Positions 16,135 to 25,222 are shown, counted from the stretch's first letter. The stretch: DNA of 35,335 nucleotides from Deltaproteobacteria bacterium (GCA_024279915.1 JAJRRB010000051.1:1-35335), one strand, 5' to 3'. Notes: generated by a model not told the origin, from the letters alone. A program made the numbers and translations.

Positions 16135-18423
16135 GTGTTGACTGCTGAATTGAAAAGAATGAAAGAAGGCAAAATAAGTTTCTGGGCTGCTATCTCAGGC
16201 CTTTTCCTTTCGCTTGCTTGTGTAATTTACTTTCCCGCGATTTCTGGAGGGTGGTTTCTTGATGATTATCATTCGATCGTTCTTAACGATGGCATAAAGG
16301 ACTTCATTGTATCCTTGGAGTCGCTGCTGTCTCTTCGTGGGGTCTCTCTCCTTTCTTTTGCTGTCGATTATTCACTTTGGGGACTCAATCCTTCACTGTC
16401 GCGTGCAGTCAACGTTTTCATTCACCTGTGCAACTCACTTCTGGTGGTTGCCTTGTGCCGGGCAATTTTGAGCAACAAATGCACCCGCATCCCACTTGCT
16501 GTCGGTCTCATCTTTCTTTGTCATCCAGTACAGACCTCTGCCGTTAGTTATATTGTGCAGAGGATGACTCTGTTAAGTACATTTTTCGTCCTCTGCTCTC
16601 TGTTGTTACTCTTCAGATACTTTAACTCTGTGGGAACTGGCGCCAGAAGTGTACGGGTGTATTGGTTGCTAGGAGCAGTACTTGCCGGGGTCCTCTCCGT
16701 TTTTTCAAAAGAAAGTACGATTCTGCTGCCATGCCTGGTGCCATTTGTCGCGTGGATGATTGGCCGAAACCGTTTGCAGGACGGCTGGCAAGTCGCCATG
16801 GTAGCCTATTCTGTTGTTCCCCTAGCCGCAGTTTTGACACATTTTCTGTCCATTAATGAGGGCATCGCACCTTTAGGCTCCAGTGCGGTATTCTTCCGAG
16901 ATGTTGGTCCTCAACTTTATGCTGTTGTCGAGAATTATGATTATCTTTCGATTCGATACCTTCTTTCGCAGGGGGAAGTTTCTTGGGTTTATCTAAAACT
17001 GGTCTTCTTGCCGCTGCAACAGGCTCTCGATTATTGCTGGCCAATCCCCGACATGGAGCTTCGGCTGTTGCCGGTTTTTACCATGACCATGCTTGGTGGG
17101 GTGTGGGTGGTCCTTTATAAGCAAAGAGATCGGTATCCGCTTAGCTTTTTCGGCTTTCACTGGGTCTTGTTTTTTACTGCTGTTGAATCGTCAATCATTC
17201 CACTCGATCCAATTTTTGAGCATCGTCTTTATTTGCTAATGATTGGTATCTCTTTGGTTGCCGTAGAACAGGTACTCACCAGAATAGAAAACCGAACTGT
17301 TTTGATTTGTATTGCCCTCCTTACGTTAGGGGGCTATGTATCGTTAAGTTGGCAACGCAATACGGTCTGGGGGGGAGATGAGGGAACTTTTTGGGATACG
17401 AATATTGCTGCGGCAAAACGGGCACCGCGTCCACTCTCCTGGAGGGGAGTGATACATTTCAAAGATAAGGAGTTTGCTGAATCGGCGGCAATCTTTCAAC
17501 GTCTTATAAAAAAAGGGAATAGGTTGGCTTATTTGAGGGCAACGGGAGAAGCTCTGTATTTCGCTGGTAAGGAAAAAGAGGCTTTTGATGTGTTCACCCG
17601 TCTTGGTGCAGAGTTTTCTGGTGAAAACAGTATGGAGGTCTTCAGCGCCTACTCCGCTGCACGGAAAGGGCATTGGCCACTGATGGAGGAGCTCCTTGAA
17701 AAGAGCCAATCCAAGGACCAGAGCGACATGAGAGTTCCTTTGCTGCGTGCAACGATTGCAGAAGAACAAGGGAATGATTTGAATGTGGCTATCTCTTCCC
17801 AGAAGGTCATTAACCATTGGGAGTCCATGGCGGTCCTTGGCGCTGAATCATTAAACGCAATTGGATTTGTTGAATGGGCGCGGACATTGCGATCTCAAGC
17901 ACTCTTTAGATTGTCCGATTGGTTGAGCGAACAGAGCCAGTCGATTGCTGAGAATCCTGAAGATATCAACGCAATGGTTGATTTTGCTGGACGACTGCTA
18001 ATGCTAGGTGAATTTGAACAGGCGAAAGAATATTATCTGATGGCTTCTGCAATGGTCCCCAAGGCATGGAATCTGTACTACAATCTGGGAATTGTCAGTG
18101 ACCATCAAATGGATTTTGACTCGGCCGCTGATTATTACGATAAGGCACGAAAGCTTTCTCCACGCAATCTGTTAGTTCTTGAAAATCTTGCTGCTGTGGC
18201 CCTGAAACTTAGGCAATATAAGAAAGCTGAGAGTCTCTACCGAGAAATTACCTCGAGCTGGCCGTCCAATGGAAAAGCGTGGCTTGCTCTTGGCGGTATC
18301 CAGGAATTGACTCAACGTTATGCAGATGCGAAACTCAGCTATGAAGTTGCAGCGAGGCTTCCCAATTACTCTTTTAAGGCGCAGCGGGGTTTGGCAGGAC
18401 TTCGGGACAAAAATACGAAATGA
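16135..18423 (+). CDS. TMTC-like TPR membrane protein 3, long form
   Basis: 762 residues. GTG 16135 (or TTG 16138) follows AGGAAA at 16125-16130; ATG 16159 is an alternative start. About ten helices occupy residues 15 to 430, then a long helical tail of TPR-like repeats to the end (for example AWNLYYNLGIVSDHQMDFDS; NLLVLENLAAVALKLRQYKK; GKAWLALGGIQELTQRYADA). It belongs to a second subtype, shared with the gene at 25586: FLDDYHSIVLND in the first loop, HPVQTSAVSYIVQRMTLLST and SSIIPLDPIFEHRLYLLMIG, instead of the HRKDS/AADRY blocks of the two preceding genes. Probably GT-C-like with a large interaction platform on the TPR side. A seven-G run at 17369-17375 is in frame. Confidence 0.7.
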   Translation: MLTAELKRMKEGKISFWAAISGLFLSLACVIYFPAISGGWFLDDYHSIVLNDGIKDFIVSLESLLSLRGVSLLSFAVDYSLWGLNPSLSRAVNVFIHLCNSLLVVALCRAILSNKCTRIPLAVGLIFLCHPVQTSAVSYIVQRMTLLSTFFVLCSLLLLFRYFNSVGTGARSVRVYWLLGAVLAGVLSVFSKESTILLPCLVPFVAWMIGRNRLQDGWQVAMVAYSVVPLAAVLTHFLSINEGIAPLGSSAVFFRDVGPQLYAVVENYDYLSIRYLLSQGEVSWVYLKLVFLPLQQALDYCWPIPDMELRLLPVFTMTMLGGVWVVLYKQRDRYPLSFFGFHWVLFFTAVESSIIPLDPIFEHRLYLLMIGISLVAVEQVLTRIENRTVLICIALLTLGGYVSLSWQRNTVWGGDEGTFWDTNIAAAKRAPRPLSWRGVIHFKDKEFAESAAIFQRLIKKGNRLAYLRATGEALYFAGKEKEAFDVFTRLGAEFSGENSMEVFSAYSAARKGHWPLMEELLEKSQSKDQSDMRVPLLRATIAEEQGNDLNVAISSQKVINHWESMAVLGAESLNAIGFVEWARTLRSQALFRLSDWLSEQSQSIAENPEDINAMVDFAGRLLMLGEFEQAKEYYLMASAMVPKAWNLYYNLGIVSDHQMDFDSAADYYDKARKLSPRNLLVLENLAAVALKLRQYKKAESLYREITSSWPSNGKAWLALGGIQELTQRYADAKLSYEVAARLPNYSFKAQRGLAGLRDKNTK

Positions 18424-18536
18424 TTCATCAACTGAATTTTAGCTGCAGCTTGCAGACGCCATCAGGTCAGGCTTTACTCTTAGCATAAATATTCAATCAG
18501 GGAAGACAGCACATAGTTGCTCTTTTCAAGGCCCGT

Positions 18537-19952
18537 ATGTCGATGAAAATTCTCTTTGCAACCCCTCCACTCAGCATGGAGGATCGTTACGGCTCACTTG
18601 CTGGGGCAGGCAGCACATCGCCGACTCTAGGGTTGATGCAATTGGCAGCCGTAACCCGGCAACAGGGATATCTAACTGACTTGCTTGATGCGACGGCGCA
18701 AGGACTTTCAAAAGCCGATTTCCTCGGTCGGCTGACAGCCAGCGAACCTGACATCCTAGCTCTTTCTGCCACCACTTTAGGTATTACCCATGCCGCTCAT
18801 ATAGCCACAGAGGCAAAGATTCTTTTCCCCGCCCTTCGGGTTGTGGTCGGCGGACCTCATCCTTCAGCAGTGCCAGTCGATACCATGGAACGTTTTCCAA
18901 TATTTGACTGCACGGTGGTGGGAGAAGGGGAAGAAACTCTGCTCGCAGTCCTTACCGCCTGGTCTGAAACAGTATCGCTAGAGTCCGTGGTCGGGATCGT
19001 ATATCGAGATGCCGACGGTATGGTGCAGCAGACTCAGCGGCGTCCCTTCATAAGCGACCTGGATGCTTTGCCTTACCCGGCTTGGGATTCCCTTGAGGGC
19101 TTTCCACATCAATTCTCCCCGCCAGCTTTCAAGACCCGGCAACTTCCCGCAGCCTCTCTGGTCACTTCCCGAGGTTGTCCCAACCGCTGCATCTTCTGCG
19201 ACCGCTCGGTCTTCGGCTCGAGTTGCCATGCTTTTTCTGCCGAGTATATTGTCGGAATGATCGTCGATCTGCACGAACGCTATGGGGTGCGGGAGTTCTG
19301 CTTTGAGGACGACACCTTCATTACTTTTCGTGGGCGTCTTGAGGAAATATGTAATCGCCTTATCGAATTACGGCTTGGCATTACCTGGTCTTGTCTTGGC
19401 CGAGTCAACCAAATCACTGAGAAGGGGCTGGAACTGATGCGTCGGGCTGGTTGCTGGCAGATCAGTTTCGGTATCGAAAGTGGCTCGCAGCGAATCCTCG
19501 AGTTAATTCACAAAAAGGTTACCCTCGATCAGATTCGCCGCGGCCTTGCTATGAGTCGTGCGGCGGGGATGCTCAATAAGGGGTTCTTTATCGTTGGACA
19601 CCCTGGTGAGACTCGGCAGACGCTACGAGAGACTATTGATTTCGCCTTGGAGTTGCCTCTCGACGATATCAGCGTCAATATGCTCACTCCTTTTCCTGGG
19701 ACTGAGCTGTATGAGCGCGCTGCTGAGTTCGGCCAGTTCGACCCGGACTGGTCGCGGATGAATATGCTCAATGCGGTATTCATTCCGCATGGTCTGAGCG
19801 AGGAGGATTTGGTTGTGGCACAGAAGGAGTTGTTGCGACGTTTCTACCTTCGTCCCCAGGTTGTGGCCAACTACTGTGGACGTTTGGTTCGAAATCCATC
19901 ACTAGCTGTCGGCTTGTGGGGCGGATTTCGAGCGTTGATGAGGAGTATCTGA
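18537..19952 (+). CDS. B12-binding radical SAM protein 1
   Basis: 471 residues. The N-terminal domain (about 1-150) is Rossmann-like: MKILFATPP, PDILALSATTLGITHAAHI, VVVGGPHPSAVP and VVGEGEETL are typical of cobalamin-binding radical SAM enzymes of the BchE/HpnJ-like group. The radical SAM barrel follows with the [4Fe-4S] motif C214-x3-C218-x2-C221 (SRGCPNRCIFCDRS), the acidic ED motif FCFEDDTF, and the glycine-rich ISFGIESGSQRILELIHKKV. Such enzymes perform methylations or rearrangements on unreactive carbons. The context suggests action on a lipid, sugar or peptide substrate of this locus. The gene appears more GC-rich than the genes that follow. Two further B12-radical SAM genes lie within 5 kb. 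Start at ATG 18537 or ATG 18543. Confidence 0.88.
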   Translation: MSMKILFATPPLSMEDRYGSLAGAGSTSPTLGLMQLAAVTRQQGYLTDLLDATAQGLSKADFLGRLTASEPDILALSATTLGITHAAHIATEAKILFPALRVVVGGPHPSAVPVDTMERFPIFDCTVVGEGEETLLAVLTAWSETVSLESVVGIVYRDADGMVQQTQRRPFISDLDALPYPAWDSLEGFPHQFSPPAFKTRQLPAASLVTSRGCPNRCIFCDRSVFGSSCHAFSAEYIVGMIVDLHERYGVREFCFEDDTFITFRGRLEEICNRLIELRLGITWSCLGRVNQITEKGLELMRRAGCWQISFGIESGSQRILELIHKKVTLDQIRRGLAMSRAAGMLNKGFFIVGHPGETRQTLRETIDFALELPLDDISVNMLTPFPGTELYERAAEFGQFDPDWSRMNMLNAVFIPHGLSEEDLVVAQKELLRRFYLRPQVVANYCGRLVRNPSLAVGLWGGFRALMRSI

Positions 19953-20046
19953 GAATACGGCGGGCTAGAGCTGTTAAGCATTTTTTATCATGGTTCGCCT
20001 TTCAATATTTACATTTGATTGAGAAACTAACACCTTGGAGGTGCAA

Positions 20047-20874
20047 TTGAGTGCGCTTGTATCAGTGGTTTTGCCTGTTCTTAAGCCGGATCCTGTTTTT
20101 TTTAAATTAGCAGTTGAAAGCTTGATCAGTCAGAATTATAAAAATATCGAAATTATCATTGTTGAAGCCCCAAGTGAAAACACGGGACGTGAAATAGTAC
20201 AGGCTTGTGGGGATAAAAGGATACGTTATATCCTTAACCCAACAAAGACCTCGCTTCGAGACCAACTGAATCAGGGTATCTCCGAAAGTAAGGGTGAGTA
20301 TATTGTCAGAATGGATGCAGATGATATCTCTGCCCCAGATCGGATATCAACCCAGCTAAGGTATTTAAAAAATAACGAAAATGTTTGTCTGGTTGGCAGT
20401 TGTCTCGAAATTATAGACGAAAATGGTTGTACGTTAGGATATCGCAAACTTCCAGAAAACCATGAAGAGATAACACGTGGTTTGAGACTTTACTGCACGA
20501 TTGCTCATCCAAGTGTAATGTTTCGAAAACAGGACATAATAGAAATGAATTGCTATCAGGATAGCGCGCCTATGGAAGATTGGGATCTGTGGTGCCGATT
20601 GGCTTTCGCAGGCAAGAAATTACATAATATTCAGGAGCCCCTTTTAAAGTATCGAGTCCATGCACAGGCTGGAAAAGTTGCATCGTTACGCAAAACATTA
20701 AAGACCGGGATTGAATTAAAGAGAAGACATTATCAAAAGGTCCCGGGATGTTGGGGGTTGAGAGAAGAACTCAGATGTGCTCTTGAGAGGTGCTTTATGA
20801 TCCTTCCTCCTCAACTTGTGGTTAAGCTGTTCTTAAAATTATCGGTTCGTCGTTCTTTGAAAGGAAAAGGATAG
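20047..20874 (+). CDS. GT2-family glycosyltransferase
   Basis: 275 residues. The start is fixed by GGAGG at 20037-20041, five bases before TTG 20047 (MSALVSVVLPVLKPD); an upstream TTG at 20035 overlaps that site and is unlikely. GT-A fold with an acidic nucleotide site (IIVEAPSENTG), DXD in YIVRMDADDISAPDR, and a later MEDWDLWCRLAFAGK block typical of WcaA/WbbD-like GT2 enzymes. No transmembrane segments, so it is probably a cytoplasmic or membrane-associated transferase adding one sugar to a lipid-linked glycan. Sequence is AT-rich compared with the radical SAM gene before it. The next gene follows after four bases. Confidence 0.85.
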   Translation: MSALVSVVLPVLKPDPVFFKLAVESLISQNYKNIEIIIVEAPSENTGREIVQACGDKRIRYILNPTKTSLRDQLNQGISESKGEYIVRMDADDISAPDRISTQLRYLKNNENVCLVGSCLEIIDENGCTLGYRKLPENHEEITRGLRLYCTIAHPSVMFRKQDIIEMNCYQDSAPMEDWDLWCRLAFAGKKLHNIQEPLLKYRVHAQAGKVASLRKTLKTGIELKRRHYQKVPGCWGLREELRCALERCFMILPPQLVVKLFLKLSVRRSLKGKG

Positions 20875-20878
20875 GTCA

Positions 20879-22321
20879 ATGAAGGCTACTTTTTTAACCC
20901 CCCCCCCGTTGGATGACAAACCTGCTGCCGAGAGGATTTTTGGATGCAATTACGGGATATACCCGACTCCAAATGTTTTCATATTGATTATGGCGGCAAT
21001 ACTGAAGCAGTGCGGTTTTATCGTAAAAATAGAGGACTTTCCTGTGATGGGTCTCGGGAAGACAGATTTTGTTGAATATCTAAAGGCTGATGAGAGCGAT
21101 ATCTATATTTTTTATACGGTTTTTCTTTCAAAAAAAACAGACATTCTCGCGCGGGAAATAATCAGAGGACAGAGAGAAAATGCTAAATTCATCTTTTTAT
21201 CTACTGAAGCGACCAGTTGTCCAGAAGATTTTGTCGCTGATGACAGTGTCGTCATAAGAGGGGAACCAGACGATACACTTCGTGAGCTTGCACCTAGGTT
21301 CGTTGCGGGCGGAGACCTTGCAGACGTATTGGGGCTCTCCTACCTTTGCGATGGCAAGGTAATCCATACCGCTTCCCGTCCAATCATTGTAGATCTAGAC
21401 AGCCTCCCTTTCCCCGATCGAACGTTGATTGACAGTTCAAAATATCACAATCCAAAACTGTCGCACCTACCATATACGGCAATCATGACCTCGCGAGGGT
21501 GTTCGTATCGTTGCTACTACTGTGTGCCTAATTCACTGGATTTTGCCAGAGAAATAGAATTCAAAAGCAACTCTGAAGGAGAAAGAAAGCCACCGGTCAG
21601 GTGCCGGAGCGCAAGGAGTGTTCTTGCAGAAATTAAGGAGATAAAAGCTCAAGGGTATAAATCCTTTTTTATTCTGGATGACCTATTCCCTTGGGACAAA
21701 CAGAGGACCCTCGATATTATGGCCGGACTTAAAGGCCTCGACATGGAGTGGTGCTGTTTGGCCAGGGCTAACCACCTCTTGAATGAAGACGTAGTAAGGG
21801 CGATGGCGGAGGCCGGGTGTGCATTCGTTGCTATTGGTGTCGAATCCTTTAATCAAGAGATTCTTGACTATATTCGTAAGGACATTAAAGTCGAGATGAT
21901 CTATCAGGCGGTTGGCAATCTTAAAAAATACGGGATAGAGCCTGAACTGAATATTCTGATTGGTAGTTGTCCTTTGGAAACAGAAGAGACCATAGAACAC
22001 ACAGTGAATGAAGCAATAAAACTTGACGTAGACTACGTGCTCATCTCGGTATGTACACCCTTTCCGCATACCGAATTTAACAAAATTGCGAAAGAGAAGG
22101 GGTGGATGGTTGAATCTAATTACCGCGCAATTGACCCTATAAAACAATCGTTTATTTCATACCCTCATCTGGCTAAGAATGATCTTGAGCGTATTTTAAA
22201 ACGCTCATACTTGAAGTTTTACTTCAGGCCAAAGTACCTTTGGAAGAGGTTGCGCGGGGTGAGAAGTCCTAGGGACCTTTTCAATAAAATTAAGGCTGCT
22301 TTCTCAATACTTAGAAATTAA
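20879..22321 (+). CDS. B12-binding radical SAM protein 2 (C10 tract at its 5' end)
   Basis: 480 residues. The N-terminal domain has the B12-type fold (MKATFLTPPP, ILIMAAILKQCGF). The cluster motif is C208-x3-C212-x2-C215 (SRGCSYRCYYCVP), then FFILDDLFPWDK and FVAIGVESFNQEILDYI. A segment of about 35 residues rich in charged residues separates the motif from the barrel strands, longer than in its two paralogues. Codons 7 to 10 (T-P-P-P) contain ten consecutive C at 20898-20907, so a one-base slip would stop translation almost at once. Close spacing to the GT2 gene upstream suggests one transcript. Substrate unknown. Confidence 0.86.
   Translation: MKATFLTPPPLDDKPAAERIFGCNYGIYPTPNVFILIMAAILKQCGFIVKIEDFPVMGLGKTDFVEYLKADESDIYIFYTVFLSKKTDILAREIIRGQRENAKFIFLSTEATSCPEDFVADDSVVIRGEPDDTLRELAPRFVAGGDLADVLGLSYLCDGKVIHTASRPIIVDLDSLPFPDRTLIDSSKYHNPKLSHLPYTAIMTSRGCSYRCYYCVPNSLDFAREIEFKSNSEGERKPPVRCRSARSVLAEIKEIKAQGYKSFFILDDLFPWDKQRTLDIMAGLKGLDMEWCCLARANHLLNEDVVRAMAEAGCAFVAIGVESFNQEILDYIRKDIKVEMIYQAVGNLKKYGIEPELNILIGSCPLETEETIEHTVNEAIKLDVDYVLISVCTPFPHTEFNKIAKEKGWMVESNYRAIDPIKQSFISYPHLAKNDLERILKRSYLKFYFRPKYLWKRLRGVRSPRDLFNKIKAAFSILRN
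20898..20907 (+). repeat. C10 homopolymer at the start of a radical SAM gene
   Basis: Ten consecutive C within the first dozen codons, in frame as given (ON). It is the longest C or G run I noticed in the window, and its position near the start codon is where contingency tracts usually act. Confidence 0.9.
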
Positions 22322-22715
22322 CCATAAAGAGGGGCTTGTTCCCCGCAGTTTGCTGCGAGGTCGTTCATGTGAGGGCTCTGCTTTTTAATTATGGTTGAGT
22401 ACAGTTTTCTTGGGAGTCGATTGACGATGCCGGTTTCTGCAGGACTAAGAAAAGAAGGGCTGATTTGCCAGAGCGAACAATATGCTGGGGGGAAACTGGG
22501 TTTGCAGTGTTAAGGCAGTCAGGTTTGGTGGCGTTGAGTTGTGTGAACAAGTATGACCTCCTTGGTATTGGTTGAGGGATGCCCCCTGAAGAGTTGGTTA
22601 AAGCGCTTCCTGGAGAAAACCTTTTTAAAGTTGACGCGGGGGGCTTTTTGAGATTGTACTGTCTGCGCTTGCCTCATGTCGTGGTTGATTAGAGGAGAGC
22701 CTTGGAGGACTCTTA
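22322..22715 (+). other. Gap between radical SAM gene and SMR transporter
   Basis: Apart from the REP-like hairpin, the only coding hint is a 37-codon ORF at 22579-22692 (MPPEELVKALPGENLF...), with GAGGG too close to its ATG to be a good ribosome-binding site. It ends just before the ribosome-binding region of the next gene. I do not recognise it, and it may be chance. GCCCCC (22581-22586) and GGGGGGC (22638-22644, followed by five T) could pair over a long loop, but this is a weak terminator candidate. Confidence 0.3.
22341..22360 (+). repeat. REP-like hairpin
   Basis: CCCCGCAG, loop TTTG, CTGCGAGG: an 8-bp stem with one mismatch, just after the radical SAM stop. The shape (GCAG-loop-CTGC in a gap between genes) resembles bacterial repetitive extragenic palindromes. 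Only one copy is visible here, and there is no T-run for a terminator. Confidence 0.35.
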
Positions 22716-23087
22716 ATGAAAACAATTCTGTTAATATTTTCTGTGTCATCTATCACCGTATTCAGTCAACTGATATTGAAGAGAGGGGTTGGTGATCTCG
22801 GTGCTGCCTCAGGCTTTTTTGATTTAGTCAGGCTTGCTATCTGTTCTCCATTGGTAATTTTGAGTATATGTCTTCAGGCCCTAAGCTTCTTTCTTTGGGT
22901 CGCGGTGCTTTCCAAGGCAAATCTTGGTTATGCTTTTGGGATTTCCGGAGCTTTTTTCTACACTTTGTTGCCTTTGCTTAGCTGGCTGATTTTGGGTGAG
23001 CGATTAACCCCGGTCCAGTGGATGGGGCTTGTCATGATAACCTTTGGCGTTGTGTGTGTGGTATCTAAACTCGAGTTTTTAAGATAA
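22716..23087 (+). CDS. SMR/EamA-type four-helix membrane transporter (ArnE/ArnF-like)
   Basis: 123 residues with four transmembrane helices and almost no loops, the size and layout of small multidrug resistance and ArnE/ArnF half-transporters. Typical features are SQLILKRGVGDLG near helix 1, SKANLGYAFGISGAFFYTLL in helix 3, and ILGERLTPVQWMGLVMITFG leading into helix 4, the last being a signature of EamA/ArnE proteins. In glycan loci such proteins are candidate flippases for undecaprenyl-phosphate-linked monosaccharides. That would link the cytoplasmic GT2 synthases to the GT-C-like proteins of this locus. A GGAGG motif lies shortly before ATG 22716. Substrate inferred. Confidence 0.82.
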   Translation: MKTILLIFSVSSITVFSQLILKRGVGDLGAASGFFDLVRLAICSPLVILSICLQALSFFLWVAVLSKANLGYAFGISGAFFYTLLPLLSWLILGERLTPVQWMGLVMITFGVVCVVSKLEFLR

Positions 23088-23117
23088 GGTAAGTGTTGCA
23101 TAATCTAAGGTGGTTTT

Positions 23118-24500
23118 ATGGTTAGGTTCTTGTGGATTAATGCAATTCAAAGCTTCTCTGAGGTTGAAACGCGCTATCCAAATCTTGAGATAGGCTACTT
23201 GTCCGCATCTCTTAAAGGGGCTTTTGGTGAAAAAGCCTTTCAGTTCAAGGTTGTTGATTCAGGTGTTGCAGAGGCCCTGGATACATTCAAACCTCAAGTA
23301 GTTGGCATCTCCTGTGTTAGCCAAAACTACAGTTTAGCCAAAAAATACGCACAGTTAGCATATGAAAGGGGTGTGCCTGTTGTGATTGGCGGTGTTCATA
23401 TTTCTTTTCTGCCACACACGCTGACTTCACATATGACTGTTGGCTGCATCGGGGAAGGTGAGGTGACGATTGTTGACTTGATGCAACTCTATCTCAATGA
23501 GAATGGATTGCCTGTCGACAAACTTTGTGACATTCCGGGGATTGTTTTTCATGAAGAGGAGGGAAGGGTAAAGCTCACGTCTCCTCGATCAATGTGTCAC
23601 GATCTCGATGTCCTGCCAATACCTGATTTTGCTTTAGTCAAGCCATCGGCACACGCATATTTATTCACTTCTCGCGGTTGCCCATATCGCTGTAACTTTT
23701 GCGCTTCTTCACGTTTCTGGAACGAAGTCCGTTTTTTTTCTGCAGAACGCGTTGTTAACGAAGTTGAAATATTGATCAATCAATACAATGTTAGTTTTAT
23801 CAGCTTTTTTGACGATCTTTTTGTCGCAAATAAGAAGAGGTTCTTTCGAATTATCGACATTCTGGAACAAAAGGGTCTAATCGGTAAAGTTAAATTCTCC
23901 TGTTCGCTTCGGGCCAATACTGTTAATGAAGAAATTGTTAAAGGTCTGAAGCGAATGGGGGTAGCCTCTGTTGGCATGGGGCTCGAGTCTGGAAACCAGC
24001 GGGTTCTGGAGTGGCTAAAGGGCAGCGGCATCACTATCGATCACAACAGACAAGCTGTGTCTCTCTTGAATAAATATGGAATCATGCCTAACGCCTCTTT
24101 TGTAATTGGTTCGCCAGATGAAACTCGTGCTGAAATTCTTGAAACGTTGCGGTTTGTTAAAAAAATTAACCCGGGATTGTTTGATGTTTATGTTTTGACG
24201 CCGTTTCCAGGTACGCCGGTTTGGGACTTGGCCCTCGCCAAGGGACTCGTTTCTGAGGGCCCCGAGATGGACTGGAGCAGGCTCAATGTGAACTTCGATG
24301 TGGCACCGGATAAAGCGGTGATTCTTTCTTCCGTGCTGTCGCGGGCCGAAATTGTCGGGCTTTATAGAAAATTTAGTCGCTATCGTTTGTTTCATAATGC
24401 AAAACGGGTATGGAATCATCCGATGCTCATGGACCTGCCGCGTTACTTGTTTAAAAGGATGCGGGAGAGAGTCTTCAGCAAACGCAGAGGAGTGAAATGA
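23118..24500 (+). CDS. B12-binding radical SAM protein 3
   Basis: 460 residues. The B12-type N-terminal domain shows YPNLEIGYLSASLK, VVGISCVSQNYSLAKKYAQL, VVIGGVHISFLPH and GCIGEGEVTI. The cluster motif is C188-x3-C192-x2-C195 (SRGCPYRCNFCASS), followed by FISFFDDLFVANKKRFF and VGMGLESGNQRVLEWLKGSG. The C-terminal part (VLTPFPGTPVWDLALAKGLV) matches the end of the radical SAM barrel in the two paralogues. It overlaps the next GT2 gene by four bases (ATGA), so the two are probably translationally coupled. That ties this enzyme to sugar-lipid synthesis. Reaction unknown. Confidence 0.88.
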   Translation: MVRFLWINAIQSFSEVETRYPNLEIGYLSASLKGAFGEKAFQFKVVDSGVAEALDTFKPQVVGISCVSQNYSLAKKYAQLAYERGVPVVIGGVHISFLPHTLTSHMTVGCIGEGEVTIVDLMQLYLNENGLPVDKLCDIPGIVFHEEEGRVKLTSPRSMCHDLDVLPIPDFALVKPSAHAYLFTSRGCPYRCNFCASSRFWNEVRFFSAERVVNEVEILINQYNVSFISFFDDLFVANKKRFFRIIDILEQKGLIGKVKFSCSLRANTVNEEIVKGLKRMGVASVGMGLESGNQRVLEWLKGSGITIDHNRQAVSLLNKYGIMPNASFVIGSPDETRAEILETLRFVKKINPGLFDVYVLTPFPGTPVWDLALAKGLVSEGPEMDWSRLNVNFDVAPDKAVILSSVLSRAEIVGLYRKFSRYRLFHNAKRVWNHPMLMDLPRYLFKRMRERVFSKRRGVK

Positions 24501-25222
24501 CCGATCCGGTGTTGGTAATTATCCCTGCCTTTAATGAAGCAACACGAATCGCAGAAGTCGTCCGCAGTATTAAGGCGGCCACGGGCAATTTTGATGTCCT
24601 GGTTGTGAATGATGGTTCCAGCGACCGTACCACCAGGGCGGCCGAAAAAGCGGGTGCAACAGTCGTATCCCATCCCTTCAATATGGGCTATGGCGTCGCC
24701 ATTCAGACCGGCTACAAATATGCTCTGCAGCATGATTACGACTATCTAGTGCAGATCGACGGCGATGGCCAACATGACCCGGCGTACATCCCGAAGTTGC
24801 TCGAACCGGTGCAGAAAGGGGAGGCTGACTTTGTTGTCGGTTCGCGTTTCCTCGGCTGCGACAGCTACCGGCCTCCGTTGGCGAGGCGCATTGGCATGGT
24901 GCTCTTCCGTACGATCGTTACGCGGGTCGTCGGGCAGAAAATCTCCGACTGCACCTCGGGCTACCAAGCCTTTAACCGTCGGGTGATGCGTTTTTTCGCC
25001 AGCGACCTTTTCCCTTGCGATTACCCCGACGCAGATGTCCTGATAAGCCTCCATTTAGCCTCCCTGAAAGTGAGCGAGGTGCCAGTGAAAATGTACCCAA
25101 ATGCCGAGGGGAAATCGATGCACAGTGGATTCAAGCCCTTTTACTACGTGTTTAAAATGCTGCTGTCTATCTTCGTCACCCTGGTGCGTGACCGGCGGCT
25201 CTACCGAGGAGATGATCAATGA
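24497..25222 (+). CDS. GT2 dolichyl/polyprenyl-phosphate sugar synthase (DPM-like)
   Basis: 241 residues. GT-A domain with IIPAFNEATRIAEVV, VVNDGSSDRTT, NMGYGVAIQTGYKYAL and the DXD-type site VQIDGDGQHDP, followed by VVGSRFLG and ISDCTSGYQAFNRRVM. These are diagnostic of DPM/DPG-synthase-like GT2 enzymes, which make a polyprenyl-phosphate hexose from a nucleotide sugar. Only a short hydrophobic C-terminal segment is present. It is coupled by 4-base overlaps to the radical SAM gene before it and the DUF2304 gene after it. The latter is a known companion of this GT2 type. It probably supplies the GT-C-like proteins encoded next. Confidence 0.88.
   Translation: MTDPVLVIIPAFNEATRIAEVVRSIKAATGNFDVLVVNDGSSDRTTRAAEKAGATVVSHPFNMGYGVAIQTGYKYALQHDYDYLVQIDGDGQHDPAYIPKLLEPVQKGEADFVVGSRFLGCDSYRPPLARRIGMVLFRTIVTRVVGQKISDCTSGYQAFNRRVMRFFASDLFPCDYPDADVLISLHLASLKVSEVPVKMYPNAEGKSMHSGFKPFYYVFKMLLSIFVTLVRDRRLYRGDDQ

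Noticed and set aside
17344-17817. 157-codon minus-strand open frame, and similar ones at 21683-22147 and 24015-24419
   Set aside because: All lie opposite well-supported genes and show no family resemblance.
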